Assembly: GCA_038093975.1 (NCBI GenBank) | Contig: JBBPTG010000016.1 | Coordinates: forward strand, 235,479-299,478 | Reading direction: 5' to 3' | Source: Chalciporus piperatus | Taxonomy: Eukaryota > Basidiomycota > Agaricomycetes > Boletales > Boletaceae | DNA length: 64,000 nt | Part shown: in pieces, positions 39,309 through 49,696 of the stretch | Numbering within the stretch: position 1 is the stretch's first letter | How the letters are laid out: every line of letters starts with the position of its first letter | Program-made: the position numbers and the translations under genes | Notes under the pieces: generated by a model | Told to the model about the DNA's origin: nothing | The model's input: only the letters and a program-made list of their open reading frames with translations | Database searches by the model: none

Positions 39309-39930
39309 CGCCCTCGCAGATCATTCATTTATGCCTTTCACGATTTTCCTTCCACTTTCATCTCCGCTTTGTTGATCTATCATTACCTTCAGTTTCATTT
39401 GTCGTGCTAATGAATAAATGGTCCATTTATTTTGGTTGCACCTCTACCGCGTGGACACGAGTGGACTTCCTACTAATAATCAGCACGTTTAAAGTCTATT
39501 GCAACGCCCGCGCCGCAAACCAATACCCCTATTTGATTCAGAAGTCTCGAAAAAAATCCTAAGTGTCAATGCCTAATTAGGAAGTTGCCAGCCACCTTGT
39601 ACATACAACCAAATAACTGTATAAGCATCCAACTGCCACTCGCTCTCAACTCTCCCTCAACCATCTTCGAACCCGTCACGTCAGCTGGACTCACAATTAG
39701 CATGGTCGCCATCGTCGGCGATGGCACTGAGTTGCCGTATGTATGTCAAATAACTCCTACCGTTGTCGCTGGCTGACCTATCAGTTGTTCCACAGTGCCA
39801 ACGTCGGATCCCTCGTCTTCCCCTCGTCCACTTCAACCACCCCTTCGATGTCCGCTGCTGTCCTGTCCACTACCAAACACCACCACGCTTATCCGCTGAT
39901 CATAGCTCTGCTCCATCATACGACTCACCA
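39309..39930. other. Intergenic, no gene recognised
   Basis: This stretch probably includes the right end of the Plavaka element, whose terminal inverted repeats I could not define by eye, and the upstream region of the next fragment. Confidence 0.35.
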
Positions 39931-40713
39931 ATGTTGACTTTTTCCCCGCTCAGGCGCAAGCCTTTCGTCGCCCCCCCCATGGATGATCCTGAGCAGGACG
40001 ATATCCTCCAATCTCCTTTCAGGTCTCCTCCCTCAGTGCACCGCCTACACCCTCGACACATACATAAACAACCTGTACCGATTGACGACGACGAGGAATC
40101 TATTTTCCTTTCTCCATCTTCCGCAGCCTCTTCCCCATTCTTCCCCGTCCCAACATCACAACCGCTCAGAACCCCAATCAAAGAGGAACTTAGTACAAAG
40201 TCTCGTTCCGTTCTCAAGTCCAAACTCATCAACTCTCAGCCTGCGAGCGCATCTACCTCATCGGTCGGTCCTACTGGTCTTGGGACAAAGCGCAAGTCCA
40301 CAGCGCAGTCTGGGGCGTTCTCAACGCCACTGCGGCAACCTATCTCGACCCCGTTGCCTATCTCCGCTGCCAAGGTTCATCCAACTTCTGGTATCGCGTT
40401 CCATCGTCTAGCCCCACTTCCTGCTCCCCTCTTGCTGTCACGGTGGTGGAAGCCTCAGCTTCATGGTCCCATGAAGCCTCCCGTCATTAACCACATGCCA
40501 CAGAAGGGCAGTACCTTCGATGAGGTCACCGAGCATTTTCGCAGTCCCTGGTCCCTTGCCTTCACCTCGTCGTTCACTTCGACCACCCCCACAGCTCCCG
40601 CTGCAACGCGCACCAATACCTCTTCCACTCCTCGCCTCTCCTGCAACATTGACCCTCCCAACAATCCCTCCGCTCTCGAAAACGTATCTCTCCCGCTGCA
40701 ACACCGACCCTGA
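39931..40713 (+). pseudogene. Truncated gene, possibly the N-terminus of a Wee1-like kinase
   Basis: An open frame from the ATG at 39931 begins MLTFSPLRRKPFVAPPMDD and continues DDILQSPFRSPP, IDDDEESIFLSPSSAASSPF and LRTPIKEE. It then reads GIAFHRLAPLPAPLLLSR, which resembles the RLAPLPAP segment I associate with basidiomycete Wee1 kinases. The recognisable part stops near 40500 and degenerates to a Thr/Pro/Ser-rich frame ending at 40713. No kinase domain follows. The assignment is from memory and weak; what is certain is a Ser/Pro-rich open frame cut short next to repeats. Confidence 0.35.
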
Positions 40714-41215
40714 GCGATACCTCTCCTCTTGATAACAGCATCTCCCCCACGTGCCACCAAATTTGCTACGAATCCGCCCAGTTTTGCACACACAGTAGAA
40801 CGGAGAGACAAGACGGCGAGTGGAATATTGGAACCATAGCTAGTAGCTAGAATACGATTCAAACTGTCTGTACTATTTGCAATCCATTGGAGTTGGTTGA
40901 ATCTTAGTTGGAATGGCATCGCGTGGTTTCTCAATCTGTAGTCCAACTTGCAACCGCTGATCAGACTTGCAATGACCTGGAACTGCGAGCGCTCTTTGCA
41001 ATGCCCTTGAAAGCACTTGAAACTCGAAATCCCTCTGCCGGCATCAGGTACTCATGGAACTCTATTGGCACCTTCTTGGAACCGGAACCTGCCGGCTTCC
41101 AACTGACTTGTGAGAATTTTGGGTGGTCTTGGAAGGCTATTGTAATCCCGGCGGTAAATTGCGGCCTTTCAATTGCTTTCAAGCGGTGGCAACTGGAAAT
41201 GGAAATTTCCGACAT
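40714..41215. other. Repeat-like spacer without a gene
   Basis: The stretch is rich in cttgcaa, ttggaa and ccggaacc words and borders the TET/JBP repeat copy. It may be a repeat, but no structure could be defined. Confidence 0.3.
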
Positions 41216-42141
41216 AACCCATACCCATTTAAAAAAAAACAAGTAAAATAAGCAAGAGTTTTTTGATGAATATTGAAATTAGCCAATGACAATATTGATT
41301 AACATGTCATAGAATTCATTCAATCATGTATATACACTCTCTGAGTTACATGTTTATCTATATTTCATTGGTCTGTGTTGAGAATTGAGTCTATGATTGG
41401 TCTTGACTTTACATGTAACTTGATAATAGCTGATGTATCACTACAAAAAACATGCTGTTTTGAAATGCTCATATCTCTGTGGCGTGCGAACCGTTTCGCT
41501 TGACCCAGAAACCGATTTATAGCCAAGAACCTGTACTATTTTTGATTTCTCTTACACTAAGCAAAAAACCAGTTGCAACCGCCAAAAGACCGCTTTTTAT
41601 TGGTTTTGATCCAGTCTTTTTAAATTAATTAATTGAAAAAACCAGTCTCGGTCCGGTCGCCTTCCTAATAAGGAAAAAGACCGGACCGGACCGGACTTTA
41701 AAACACTAATTGTTGAACACACAGCGATGCTGACAGAGATTACAACCCCCATCGCCGAGGTTTGGAGTAGATTACAGGACAGGGACGCTGATGGATTCTG
41801 GGACAACAAGTTCACAGAGCTCGAGAGGCTTGTAGATGGTGGGTGAATGGAATAGATTCTGACTGCATACATGTAGATATACTAGTACTGACTATTTTGT
41901 TGCATTTGTAATGTGTGTCATTTAACCACCAGGGGAAACACAGGCGAATTGGAATATGCTTGGTCGCATGTAAAACACATAGCCGATGTGGTCGCATGTA
42001 AAACACATAGCCGATGTGGTCACCGTGATTCACATCGCTCACACCATGTCTCAGAAGCAAGCTGCTAAACATCGCTGCCGTGCCAGGCACATAGTGAAGG
42101 CAAAGACCCAATGGTGGTAATTCCAAAATTGCATCTTTGTA
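41216..42141 (-). repeat. Inverted copy A of a ~0.92-kb repeat carrying the TET/JBP 3' end
   Basis: Base-by-base reading shows this block is the reverse complement of 57999-58919 with few differences. Both copies end at the same point in the sense direction, after acttgttttttttt and aaatggg. This copy has an extra tandem copy of gtcgcatgtaaaacacatag. It contains a segment starting like a hAT terminus (tagtgttttaaagtcc in the sense direction). Confidence 0.9.
41812..42141 (-). pseudogene. Truncated TET/JBP-family dioxygenase fragment
   Basis: The minus frame reads YKDAILELPPLGLCLHYVP then GTAAMFSSLLLRHGVSD and HGDHIGYVFYMRP, which is the end of a 2-oxoglutarate/Fe(II) dioxygenase domain of the TET/JBP type. 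The distal His (LLRHGV) and the Arg of YMR are present, but the HxD motif found in the longer copy at 57940 is missing. Upstream, the frame enters telomere-like repeat DNA. The copy therefore lacks two of the three iron ligands and cannot be an active enzyme. Confidence 0.75.
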
Positions 42142-42164
42142 GGTTGCATGTGAGTACTCCTTCA

Positions 42165-42250
42165 GTTGAAACCTAACCTTAACCGAACCGAGACAAAGAT
42201 ATCCTCCCATCCAAACTTAACCCTAACCTAACTGCTAACCTTAACCGTCT
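42165..42250. repeat. Degenerate telomere-like repeats (CCCTAA type)
   Basis: Two clusters read cctaaccttaaccgaacc and cttaaccctaacctaac followed by ctaaccttaacc. They approximate the C-strand of the TTAGGG telomere repeat common in filamentous fungi, but are irregular and internal. The stretch lies at the broken end of repeat copy A. Confidence 0.55.
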
Positions 42251-42445
42251 GGCATTTGACGCCCCCCGGCATTGTGTTACCGCAAGGACCCTTTGGGGTA
42301 AAAATGGTCCGCCCATGCCTTAAACGTTTCACAATGACGGCTGACAACGGCGATCAAATGTCACTCACACGGTTTAAGGTTCAGAGATGCTGTGGATGTC
42401 AAAATCTGTCAGCCCTGGGAATAGAGAGTGAGTCAGCGTTGACGT

Positions 42446-42453
42446 GACGTAGG
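42446..42453. repeat. 8-bp target-site duplication of the hAT element, left
   Basis: The sequence gacgtagg here is repeated exactly at 46294-46301, directly outside the element's ends, as expected for hAT insertion. Confidence 0.92.
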
Positions 42454-45400
42454 TAGTGTTGTGCCAGGCCTGGCCTCAAGCCCCGGGCCGAGCCAAGCCA
42501 GGCCTACTTAGGCCGAGCCAAGCCGGACTTTGCTATCGGCCTTATCCCGGCCTGGGGCTCAGCCTGTGTGATGCTCAGGCCCTAGGCCAGAGTTGGGGCC
42601 GGGGCCAACACAGCCAGTAGACCGGCAGGCGCTGAGAGCTATATAGTTGTTGTTTTTTGAATCTGATCGACCATGGTGATATTGGGCGAGAGAAATAGAC
42701 TACATTCTTCGACGAGTCTCATCACGATGAGCGACGAGGGAATAAGCGCTCGTCCTAAGCGGGCCACACTTCCCTCGGCAAGGCTTAGAGACACCGAGAA
42801 CGCAGCCACACCGGAACTTCATTCCCACCAGCAAGCACAAACTGCAGCACACCAACGGTTGAACCTGCCTACTTCACTCAATTCTACAAACGATATTGAA
42901 GAACTCGATAATGGCTCTCCACCTCCGGCTCTACCTGGTTCGACCTCACGCAAGCGCAAAAATCCTTCAATAGATCCCGAGCAAGTTATCGATCTCGCAA
43001 GCGATGATGAAGACGAGCCAAATGCAGCCTCTCGGCTTGCGAAAGGTTCGTTTCTAAACCTTCACTTATTCTGATTCGCTAATCTGGTGTTCTATAGGCA
43101 AAAAGAAAGCACGATCCACACTGGTCGATAAAAATCAACGCCCGCAACGCTCTGATAGTGGTCAGTACTATCAATAAACTATATATCCTTTTGCTTTGAC
43201 ATCTAGGATAGGTCTCGTCTCCCAATTACCCGATGATGTGCTAGACGAGGACGGTCTCTTGAAAGATATTCAGGTATTGGATATTGACGAGTCCGTAAAA
43301 CCACGCCGCGAGAGCCGCAGCCGCGACGTCGACAATTTCTTCGCTGAGGCATATCAAACCAATGGCAAGAAGTTTCGGAACTGCAATATTTGCTCGTAAG
43401 TTTCTATCTCATTCTTGTTCAAGCCAGTCTGATGATTCTCGTTTAGAAAAAAGACCGTACATCCCACCGCTCTCGTATCTGAGGTCACGACTCTACGACG
43501 CCACATGGAGTCGTGCCATCGTGTGTGTCATATATCGTCTGCCGTGCAACTTTCCAGACTCACGAGTAGACCATAGGCAGAGTATCTGAAATGGGCCAAG
43601 GACAACGACTTCATCTCAATGCTTCCCAGGGACTGCAAGCAACGAAAGGAAGAAGTGGCCCATACGGCAAGTCAACAGACACTACTTGACCCACACCTAC
43701 AGCCGGTCATTCCAAAAGAGAGAATCATTCCGTATAGTGATCCGTTATTCACCGAAGCGGCCGTTCGATGGCTCGTAGACACTGATCAGGTAGTAATGTA
43801 CTGTAGATTGATATCGGAATCCTTTGTTGACCTTTCACCAGCCTATCTCTGCTCTCCAGCACCCATCGTTTAAAAAGATGATCGATATCGCTGCGCGCGC
43901 GACAAACGGCGTAAAACTTCCGAACCGAAAGGCCACCCGCGAGACGATTATACGAATGTTCAAGCAACAAATGATACAGTTACGGACAAGGCTCCTGGTA
44001 AGTATACATGTATTTCTCGTCAATACCATAACTTACCATCAATAATGGTATCAGAGTGACAAAGTCAAAGGCCACGTCAATTTGACGTGTGATGCATGGC
44101 AAGCATCCAACACGGACGCGTATTTCGCTGTCACAGGGACTTGGATTGAAGAAGCTGCAATCGGGATCTGGGAACTTAAGACGGCCCTGCTGGGGTTTAC
44201 GAGAATGAATAGTGCACACAATGGCGTGCGACTTGGACAAGCCCTCTACAAAATTGTCAAACGGCTCGGAATCACACACAAGGTATACTCATTCCAGTTA
44301 GGTTCTCCAAGCTAACTTTGTTGCGTAGATTGGCCACGTAACGTGCGACAATGCAAAAAATATGGACACGACCATGGACGAGTTCAGCGAACATATCGAA
44401 CGAGCCACCGGTAAGCAGTGGGATCCCCGGAAAAGACGAGTACGGTAAGTAGTAATTATCTTTATAACATCAGTAACGAATCTTTTCAACTTACAGCTGT
44501 CTTGCGCACATCGTCAACCTTGCTACCCAAGCGCTATTAAGTGCACATAGTAAGTCAAAGGTGTACGACCCCAAACACCCCAACACCGATCTCATTGCAA
44601 ACCGCGGAAGCGAACGTGATGAAGTTGGCGTGGTGCGCTCGATTTGCGTTAAGGTGATCACTGATCGTGTTCTGTCATATTTACATATAATCAAACTCAT
44701 TGATTCTAAATTATAGGAGCGCTCATCAGCGAAACGAAAGGAGCTGTTCCAGCAGATCCAACTACAGGATAAGCCTAATCATCTGCCAAGAACCCGGCCC
44801 CTTCAACTCTTGCTCGACATGCCAATAAGATGGTCATCAACATATGTTATGCTTGAGCGCTCGGATACTCTCAAAGAGGTGAGTCCATGACTACGATCTG
44901 AACCCATTCTTGTCCTGATATTGTTGGTCTCGTCTAGGACGTTGATACATTCGTTCGCGAAATAGCCATTGCGGAAAAGGACCGGGAACAACAACAACGG
45001 CTCCTGGATCTTCAGCTCAGTGACCGTGAGTGGGCTCGGATCCGAATTCTACTCGCGCTCCTTGGCAAGTCAGAGAAGGCACAACAATCCTTCTCGTCGG
45101 ATTCCGGGCCCGCTGTTCACCTTGCCCTTCCCGCGCTCGAAGCGTTGCACGTGGCTTGGTATAGCCGAAGTACGAAGGTCGAGTATACTGAGTTTTGGCC
45201 TGCACTCGAAGCTGGTGTCGAAAAAGTCGTCGAGTACTACGACCGGACATCAGTAAATGACCTCTACACTATAGCTATGTGTAAGTTCCGAGGATATCTC
45301 TTGTTGATACACCTTGATTTTTTTTTTCAAAGTACTTGATCCCGTGCAAAAAGGAAGCCATATCCGAAAATATTGGGGAAAAGACCTCTACGAGAAGGCG

Positions 45401-46293
45401 CTCAAGCATGCAGAAGATGTGGTACGTCATTCACGGACCGCGGCTTGGCTATACAATAGACTACTGACTCAGAACAACTTGGCGGACAGTATCGCGAACG
45501 TTATTTGGAGTTGAATGGCACAGCGGCGGGCATCGAGAAACCTGCAAAAAACACGCAAATCACGTCGGCATATGGCAAGATAAGTCAGCTGTTACGAGAG
45601 CTTCCAGACGACGACGAGGCCAACGATGCAGAAGATTCAGATGTATCATCACCACACGGCGACCACTGGTATGACGAGTTTCATGGTTATATTAACTCCA
45701 AAGACCAGCTTGGCCCCAATATGTCAATTGTCCAGTGGTGGGGACTGAATGCTACTCGATACCCAGTCTGGGCCTCACTGGCGCGTGACTACCTCTCGGT
45801 CATGGCCACCTCCGTCTCCAGCGAACGTGCATTCTCGTCGGCAGGAATCACGATCAGTAAACGCCGTAACCGACTCAAAGGGGACATAGTTGAGGCACTC
45901 CAGTGCCTCAAGTGTCTTATTCGTCGTGACCTTTTGTTTCGTCACGGTGATGACCCGTCAGTCCTCTCGGAGATTGCGGGGACCAATGACAATCTTTCTC
46001 TGTCTCAGGAAGAAGGTTCGGGAGAGGGTTGGGATGTGTTGGTTGAAAATTCAGGTGATATTGAAGGTCTAGATGGTGTAGATGAAGGAGATGATGTTCC
46101 TATGATTATGCTTGACTAAATCTATCTGTTCGAGTGCTAATGCTCACTCAAGCCCTGGCCTGGGCCCGAGCCAGGCCTGAGCCAGGCTCGAGCCTTTAAG
46201 GAGGGCTCGGCCGCAAATTCTCGCGAGCTTGGACCCTTAAAAGCCGAGCCTAAGCCAGGGCTTTTGAGCCAGGCCGGGCCATGCACAACACTA
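42454..46293 (+). mobile_element. Complete hAT transposon (3,840 bp)
   Basis: Both ends begin tagtgttgtgc when read inward, and the similarity continues imperfectly for ~30 bases (ccaggcctggcctcaag on the left, atggcccggcctggctcaaa on the right). Exact 8-bp target duplications flank it. The subterminal ~130 bases at both ends are dense in gccgagcc, aggcct and related words, likely transposase-binding motifs. It carries a full transposase gene. Confidence 0.93.
42673..46119 (+). CDS. hAT-family transposase with BED-type zinc finger
   Basis: A gene of about twelve short-intron exons, starting at the ATG at 42673 (a second in-frame ATG at 42727 reads MSDEGISARPKRATLPSA). After a disordered acidic region it has a BED-like finger: NCNICSKKT on one side of an intron and TTLRRHMESCH on the next. 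The catalytic body shows VKGHVNLTCDAWQASNTD, HVTCDNAKNMDTTM, RCLAHIVNLATQALL, IRWSSTYVMLER and MVLDPVQKGSHIRKYWG. The C-terminal hAT dimerisation region reads WWGLNATRYPVWASLARD, then SVSSERAFSSAGITISKRRN. The order is as in active hAT transposases and I see no stop inside the inferred exons. With intact ends and target duplications, this element may be recent and functional. Confidence 0.88.
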
Positions 46294-46301
46294 GACGTAG
46301 G
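46294..46301. repeat. 8-bp target-site duplication of the hAT element, right
   Basis: Exact copy of gacgtagg found at 42446-42453. Joining the flanks at one copy gives the uninterrupted pre-insertion sequence. Confidence 0.92.
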
Positions 46302-46380
46302 AACGGTCTAGACTCTGGAGTCCCACTCCTTGTGATCAAAGAACCTATTAAAGCAGCGCGATATACTGTGAAAAAAAACA

Positions 46381-46432
46381 GGGATTCGGGTGGTGTGTGC
46401 CCCCGCTGATGAGTCTAAAAGGACGAAATCCC
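46381..46432 (+). ncRNA. Hammerhead ribozyme motif, type III topology
   Basis: All core elements are present in order. Stem III 5' strand is GGGA, then the AUU cleavage triplet (predicted cut after 46386). Stem I is CGGG (46387-46390) closed by CCCG (46402-46405). The core CUGAUGA follows at 46406-46412, stem II GUCU with loop AAAA and GGAC (46413-46424), core GAAA at 46425-46428, and stem III 3' strand UCCC. In stem III the core A of GAAA pairs with the U of the triplet, as the fold requires. The helices are short, so activity may depend on loop contacts. No protein gene is supported on this strand. Confidence 0.75.
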
Positions 46433-47086
46433 AGAAACAGTCCCTTGCCAGGGACATGGAGCGTTTGAGGGACAAGGTAGCACCTTGTCTCGAGTCCATC
46501 AGCAACGCGCTCCTCCGGACTAAGGGTACAAATCCCTGACCGGGCGGTGGGCATGTGGAGATCGCTCTTCACCGCTGCCCGCCCTCGCGACGCACCTTCG
46601 GCGCGCCGCTCGGTCGGTTTTCCTAACCCTAGCACAGGCAGCTTGGCGTTGAATTTGGGAATCCTCCGGATTGCTGGAATATACTCCAGTAGCTCTGCCG
46701 TAGTGGCAGGACGTGTCCCTGCGGGACATCCATCCCCGCAGTTGGGATGGGCTAGTGTCATGTTCGCGGTATGCCTGTGCAGGGACGAACCCTCCTTGGC
46801 CCACAAGGGGGTTCCACTATTGCTGAGGCACCTCTCTGGCCTGCAGGTGTGAGTACAGACGTCGAAGCCCCTTGTTACTCTTCGGGGCATATTCGGTTAT
46901 GGCGGCTTTGGGGTGAGATGGGGGCTTATGACATTGTCTCACCTAGCATGTGTGCCATCCTTATATCATTGTATACATCCTATTAAACCTTAAGGGAAGT
47001 ATTCCCGCCATCATAATGCGCTATATATTGCTTTTGGACATCCAGATTTGTACATGCGCCATAAATCGACCTATGACCCCTCCCCG
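46433..47086. other. Unassigned sequence downstream of the hammerhead motif
   Basis: This looks like part of a repeat or retroelement leader: GC-rich at first (ccctcgcgacgcaccttcgg), then AT-richer. The minus strand holds an open frame (46890-46348), but it reads antisense through the ribozyme core and shows no domain. No gene is called. Confidence 0.35.
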
Positions 47087-47175
47087 TCGTCTGGCACCCC
47101 ATCCGCATCCTCCTCCTCATCCTCCTCCTCCTCCTCCTCATCCCCCTCCTCCTCCTCCTCCTCATCCTCGAGAAG
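47087..47175. repeat. CCT/TCC microsatellite
   Basis: A nearly pure run of cctcctcat and cctcctcctc units. It creates Pro-, Ser-, Arg- or Glu-rich spurious frames on both strands. Confidence 0.9.
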
Positions 47176-47290
47176 GTCGGCAAGCACATCTGGTGTTACC
47201 GCCATCAGACCGAATGATATAGTTGTATTGTACTGCTTACCTCTGGCGTAGTATCGATGGCCTTCATCATCATTCTGTGGGAATGGATGA

Positions 47291-47466
47291 TGTTGCACTT
47301 ATCATTATTCGTTACTTATCGTTATTCGTTTATTATCAATTCGCCACTTTCGTCCGCATAAACTCTGCTCTGCATTACGTAATTCTTCACATTGCACTCG
47401 CATCGCGTTCTCGTAGCTTTCCCTCAGCGTTCTCTCACCAGACGACCACTGAGGTATGTATTCATA
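47291..47466. repeat. LTR-like fragment, copy 1 (176 bp)
   Basis: It begins tgttgcacttatcattatt and ends gaggtatgtattcata. It is nearly identical to 53224-53399 in the same orientation and has equal length, with only scattered base changes. A TG start is consistent with a solo LTR piece, but no CA end or target duplication was confirmed. Confidence 0.6.
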
Positions 47467-47530
47467 CCACCCCTTGTTGCTAGATTTGATCTAATATACT
47501 GGTAATGGCCAGTGGACTCGTTGATAAATA

Positions 47531-49430
47531 TGCTGGCAACTGGTAAATGCCTGTTTAGGTAGCCAGCTATAGGCAGCCTGTACAGCCGCTTATTTAATTA
47601 CATAAGCTGGCAGTGAAATCTTTTTGGTCACATGAGCAGGCACAGGAGAGCATAGGGGTAGGCCGCTTCAATGATGATTACATAAGCAGCCCAGAAGTGG
47701 TCAGGTACAATTAAATGTCACCACCACTGCTTCTTTGCATTCATTTTGGGATATCTCCGAAAGATACTGTCATGCTCACCTTCCCTGCTCAATGTTACAC
47801 TTGACGTTCCACAGAATGCAGGATGGCCAGAGTGGCATTGTGTATATAGTATATATATCATAATACATTGTTTGCCTTATGTAATAGATGCTCTGCAGTC
47901 CAATAGAATGGTGCTATCAAAACAGGGGTGAAAAACAAAAACATATTCGCTTTTTGACATATTTGACATATGGCCTTGCAAAGTACATGCCCAGGCACTC
48001 TTCATATGTATGTAGAACATCTCAAAAGCCCAAGGGGCTGGGTGGCAAGCTGGGAAAGATACAGCACATTCTCCCCCTGACCCCCTTTTGGCTCTGGCAG
48101 GGTTTGCTGCTGTCAGGAATGGTTTTGTAGGGTTGGGGCTTCATCAAACACATCATAGGCTTGGGTTCTATCAATCCTAGCCCTTCCCAATCCTGCTCAG
48201 AGCATGGCAGGGCGCATTTTTCACTTTTGGTAGATAGGGGTATATAAATTGATCCAGACATATTTACAGGGAGATGGCTATATGGACATGGAGTATATAT
48301 TGTACCCAATGATTCCCTACAATTCTGAGACTCCCCATGCAGAATTGAAGCAGCAATGAATGAATCAACATGCATAAAAAGCGTGGGAAAGGGGCTGAAA
48401 ACATAGGAGACTGGCTACCCTGGCTTCCACAATGATGCTGATGGTATTCCAACATGTAGAATAGATGTATACAAGTCCCCCCCACCCTTCTGGGTCATCA
48501 GGAAGTCCCCTGAATGTTTCTGTATGACAAATCTGATTAAATAGTGAGAAAACAGAAAACATAACCGCATTTTTGACATATTCAACCTGAGGGCCTGGAA
48601 GCTACATCCCCAACAAGGGTTCATATGTATGTACATCATATCAGCAGCCCAGAAGTCAAGGAGCAAAGCCAGATTTGATACAGTACAGTCACCCCCTGAC
48701 CCCCTTTTGGCTCTGGCAGGCTCTCCTGATGGCTGGGGTGTGTCAGAGCTGTCTGTGCAGTCATCCTAGCACTATTTCCCTTCAGTCTGCCATTTCTCCC
48801 CCTCCTGGAGCATTCCCAGAACATGATAGGGCGCATTTTTCACCTTTTGACTGATAGGGGTATACAAAAGGATCCATGACATATATATTAAATCTGACTA
48901 CAGGTGCTCATGATATACATTGTACCCCATCCCCCCTCACCTTCCTGACCTTATCCACCCAGAATTGAAGCAGGGAGATGTGAAACAAACATAAAAAATG
49001 CGTGGGAAAGAGAGTGAGAACTTAGGAGACATTGCCTGACATATGGAAAATTCAACATTGTGGCTTCCACAACATGTCTAGGAGTGTGCTATATGACAGG
49101 TGATGCATGTATTTACCATATAGACATGGATATAGAATATAGAATGACATGGTGATGTCAAAATGTCAAAAAAGCGGACATGTACATAAATCTCCCACAG
49201 CAGCTATGGCTACACATGAGATTCATGGCCATTAATATTGCACACCCATACATGTTCGCATTTTTGACATATTTACATTACTATTCTATTATCTAGAGGC
49301 TACATATACCCCTATGCTCTCCTGTGCCTGCTCATGTGACCAAAAAGATTTCACTGCCAGCTTATGTAATTAAAAAAGCGGCTGTACAGGCTGCCTATAG
49401 CTGGCTACCTAAACAGGCATTGGCCATGGC
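47531..49430. mobile_element. Non-autonomous element with ~120-bp terminal inverted repeats
   Basis: The left end (about 47531-47660, aatgcctgtttaggtagcca onward to gagcataggggta) is the reverse complement of the right end (about 49308-49430) with few differences. The interior is AT-rich and non-coding. It holds two diverged tandem units (about 47730-48340 and 48350-48990), each with tttttgacatatt, ccccctgacccccttttggc, agggcgcatttttcac and gataggggtata. No transposase and no clear target duplication were seen. Confidence 0.75.
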
Positions 49431-49696
49431 AGTCCGTCCATATGTGTACGGGTAGTAAGTCTTATCGGAGTTTGAATGGACTTACCTTTCAAGGTAAGTC
49501 TAGCCCCTGTTCCAGCAAGCTTTGATCGTCCGTGCACTCCTGCAGGCGAACATGTTCCCATCTTGTAACAAACCCAGCAGCACGAACAGCATACTCGACG
49601 ACTCCCGCAGAATCCAGTAGGTCTCCGCCAACCTCGAATCCCTCATTCTCACCATTTCGTACTGTAGATCCACTCAACTTCGAAATTCAACACTAC

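Noticed and set aside
38950..39328. Minus-strand Glu/Gln- and Ala/Gly-rich frames
   Set aside because: They are antisense to the Pro/Val/Ala repeats of the Plavaka companion gene.
42165..42250. True chromosome end
   Set aside because: The repeats are short, irregular and followed by kilobases of unrelated sequence, so they are internal.
46348..46890. 180-codon minus-strand frame
   Set aside because: It reads antisense through the ribozyme motif, has no recognisable domain and no supporting splice or codon signal.
47087..47298. Acidic or proline-rich small proteins
   Set aside because: They arise from the CCT/TCC microsatellite on either strand.
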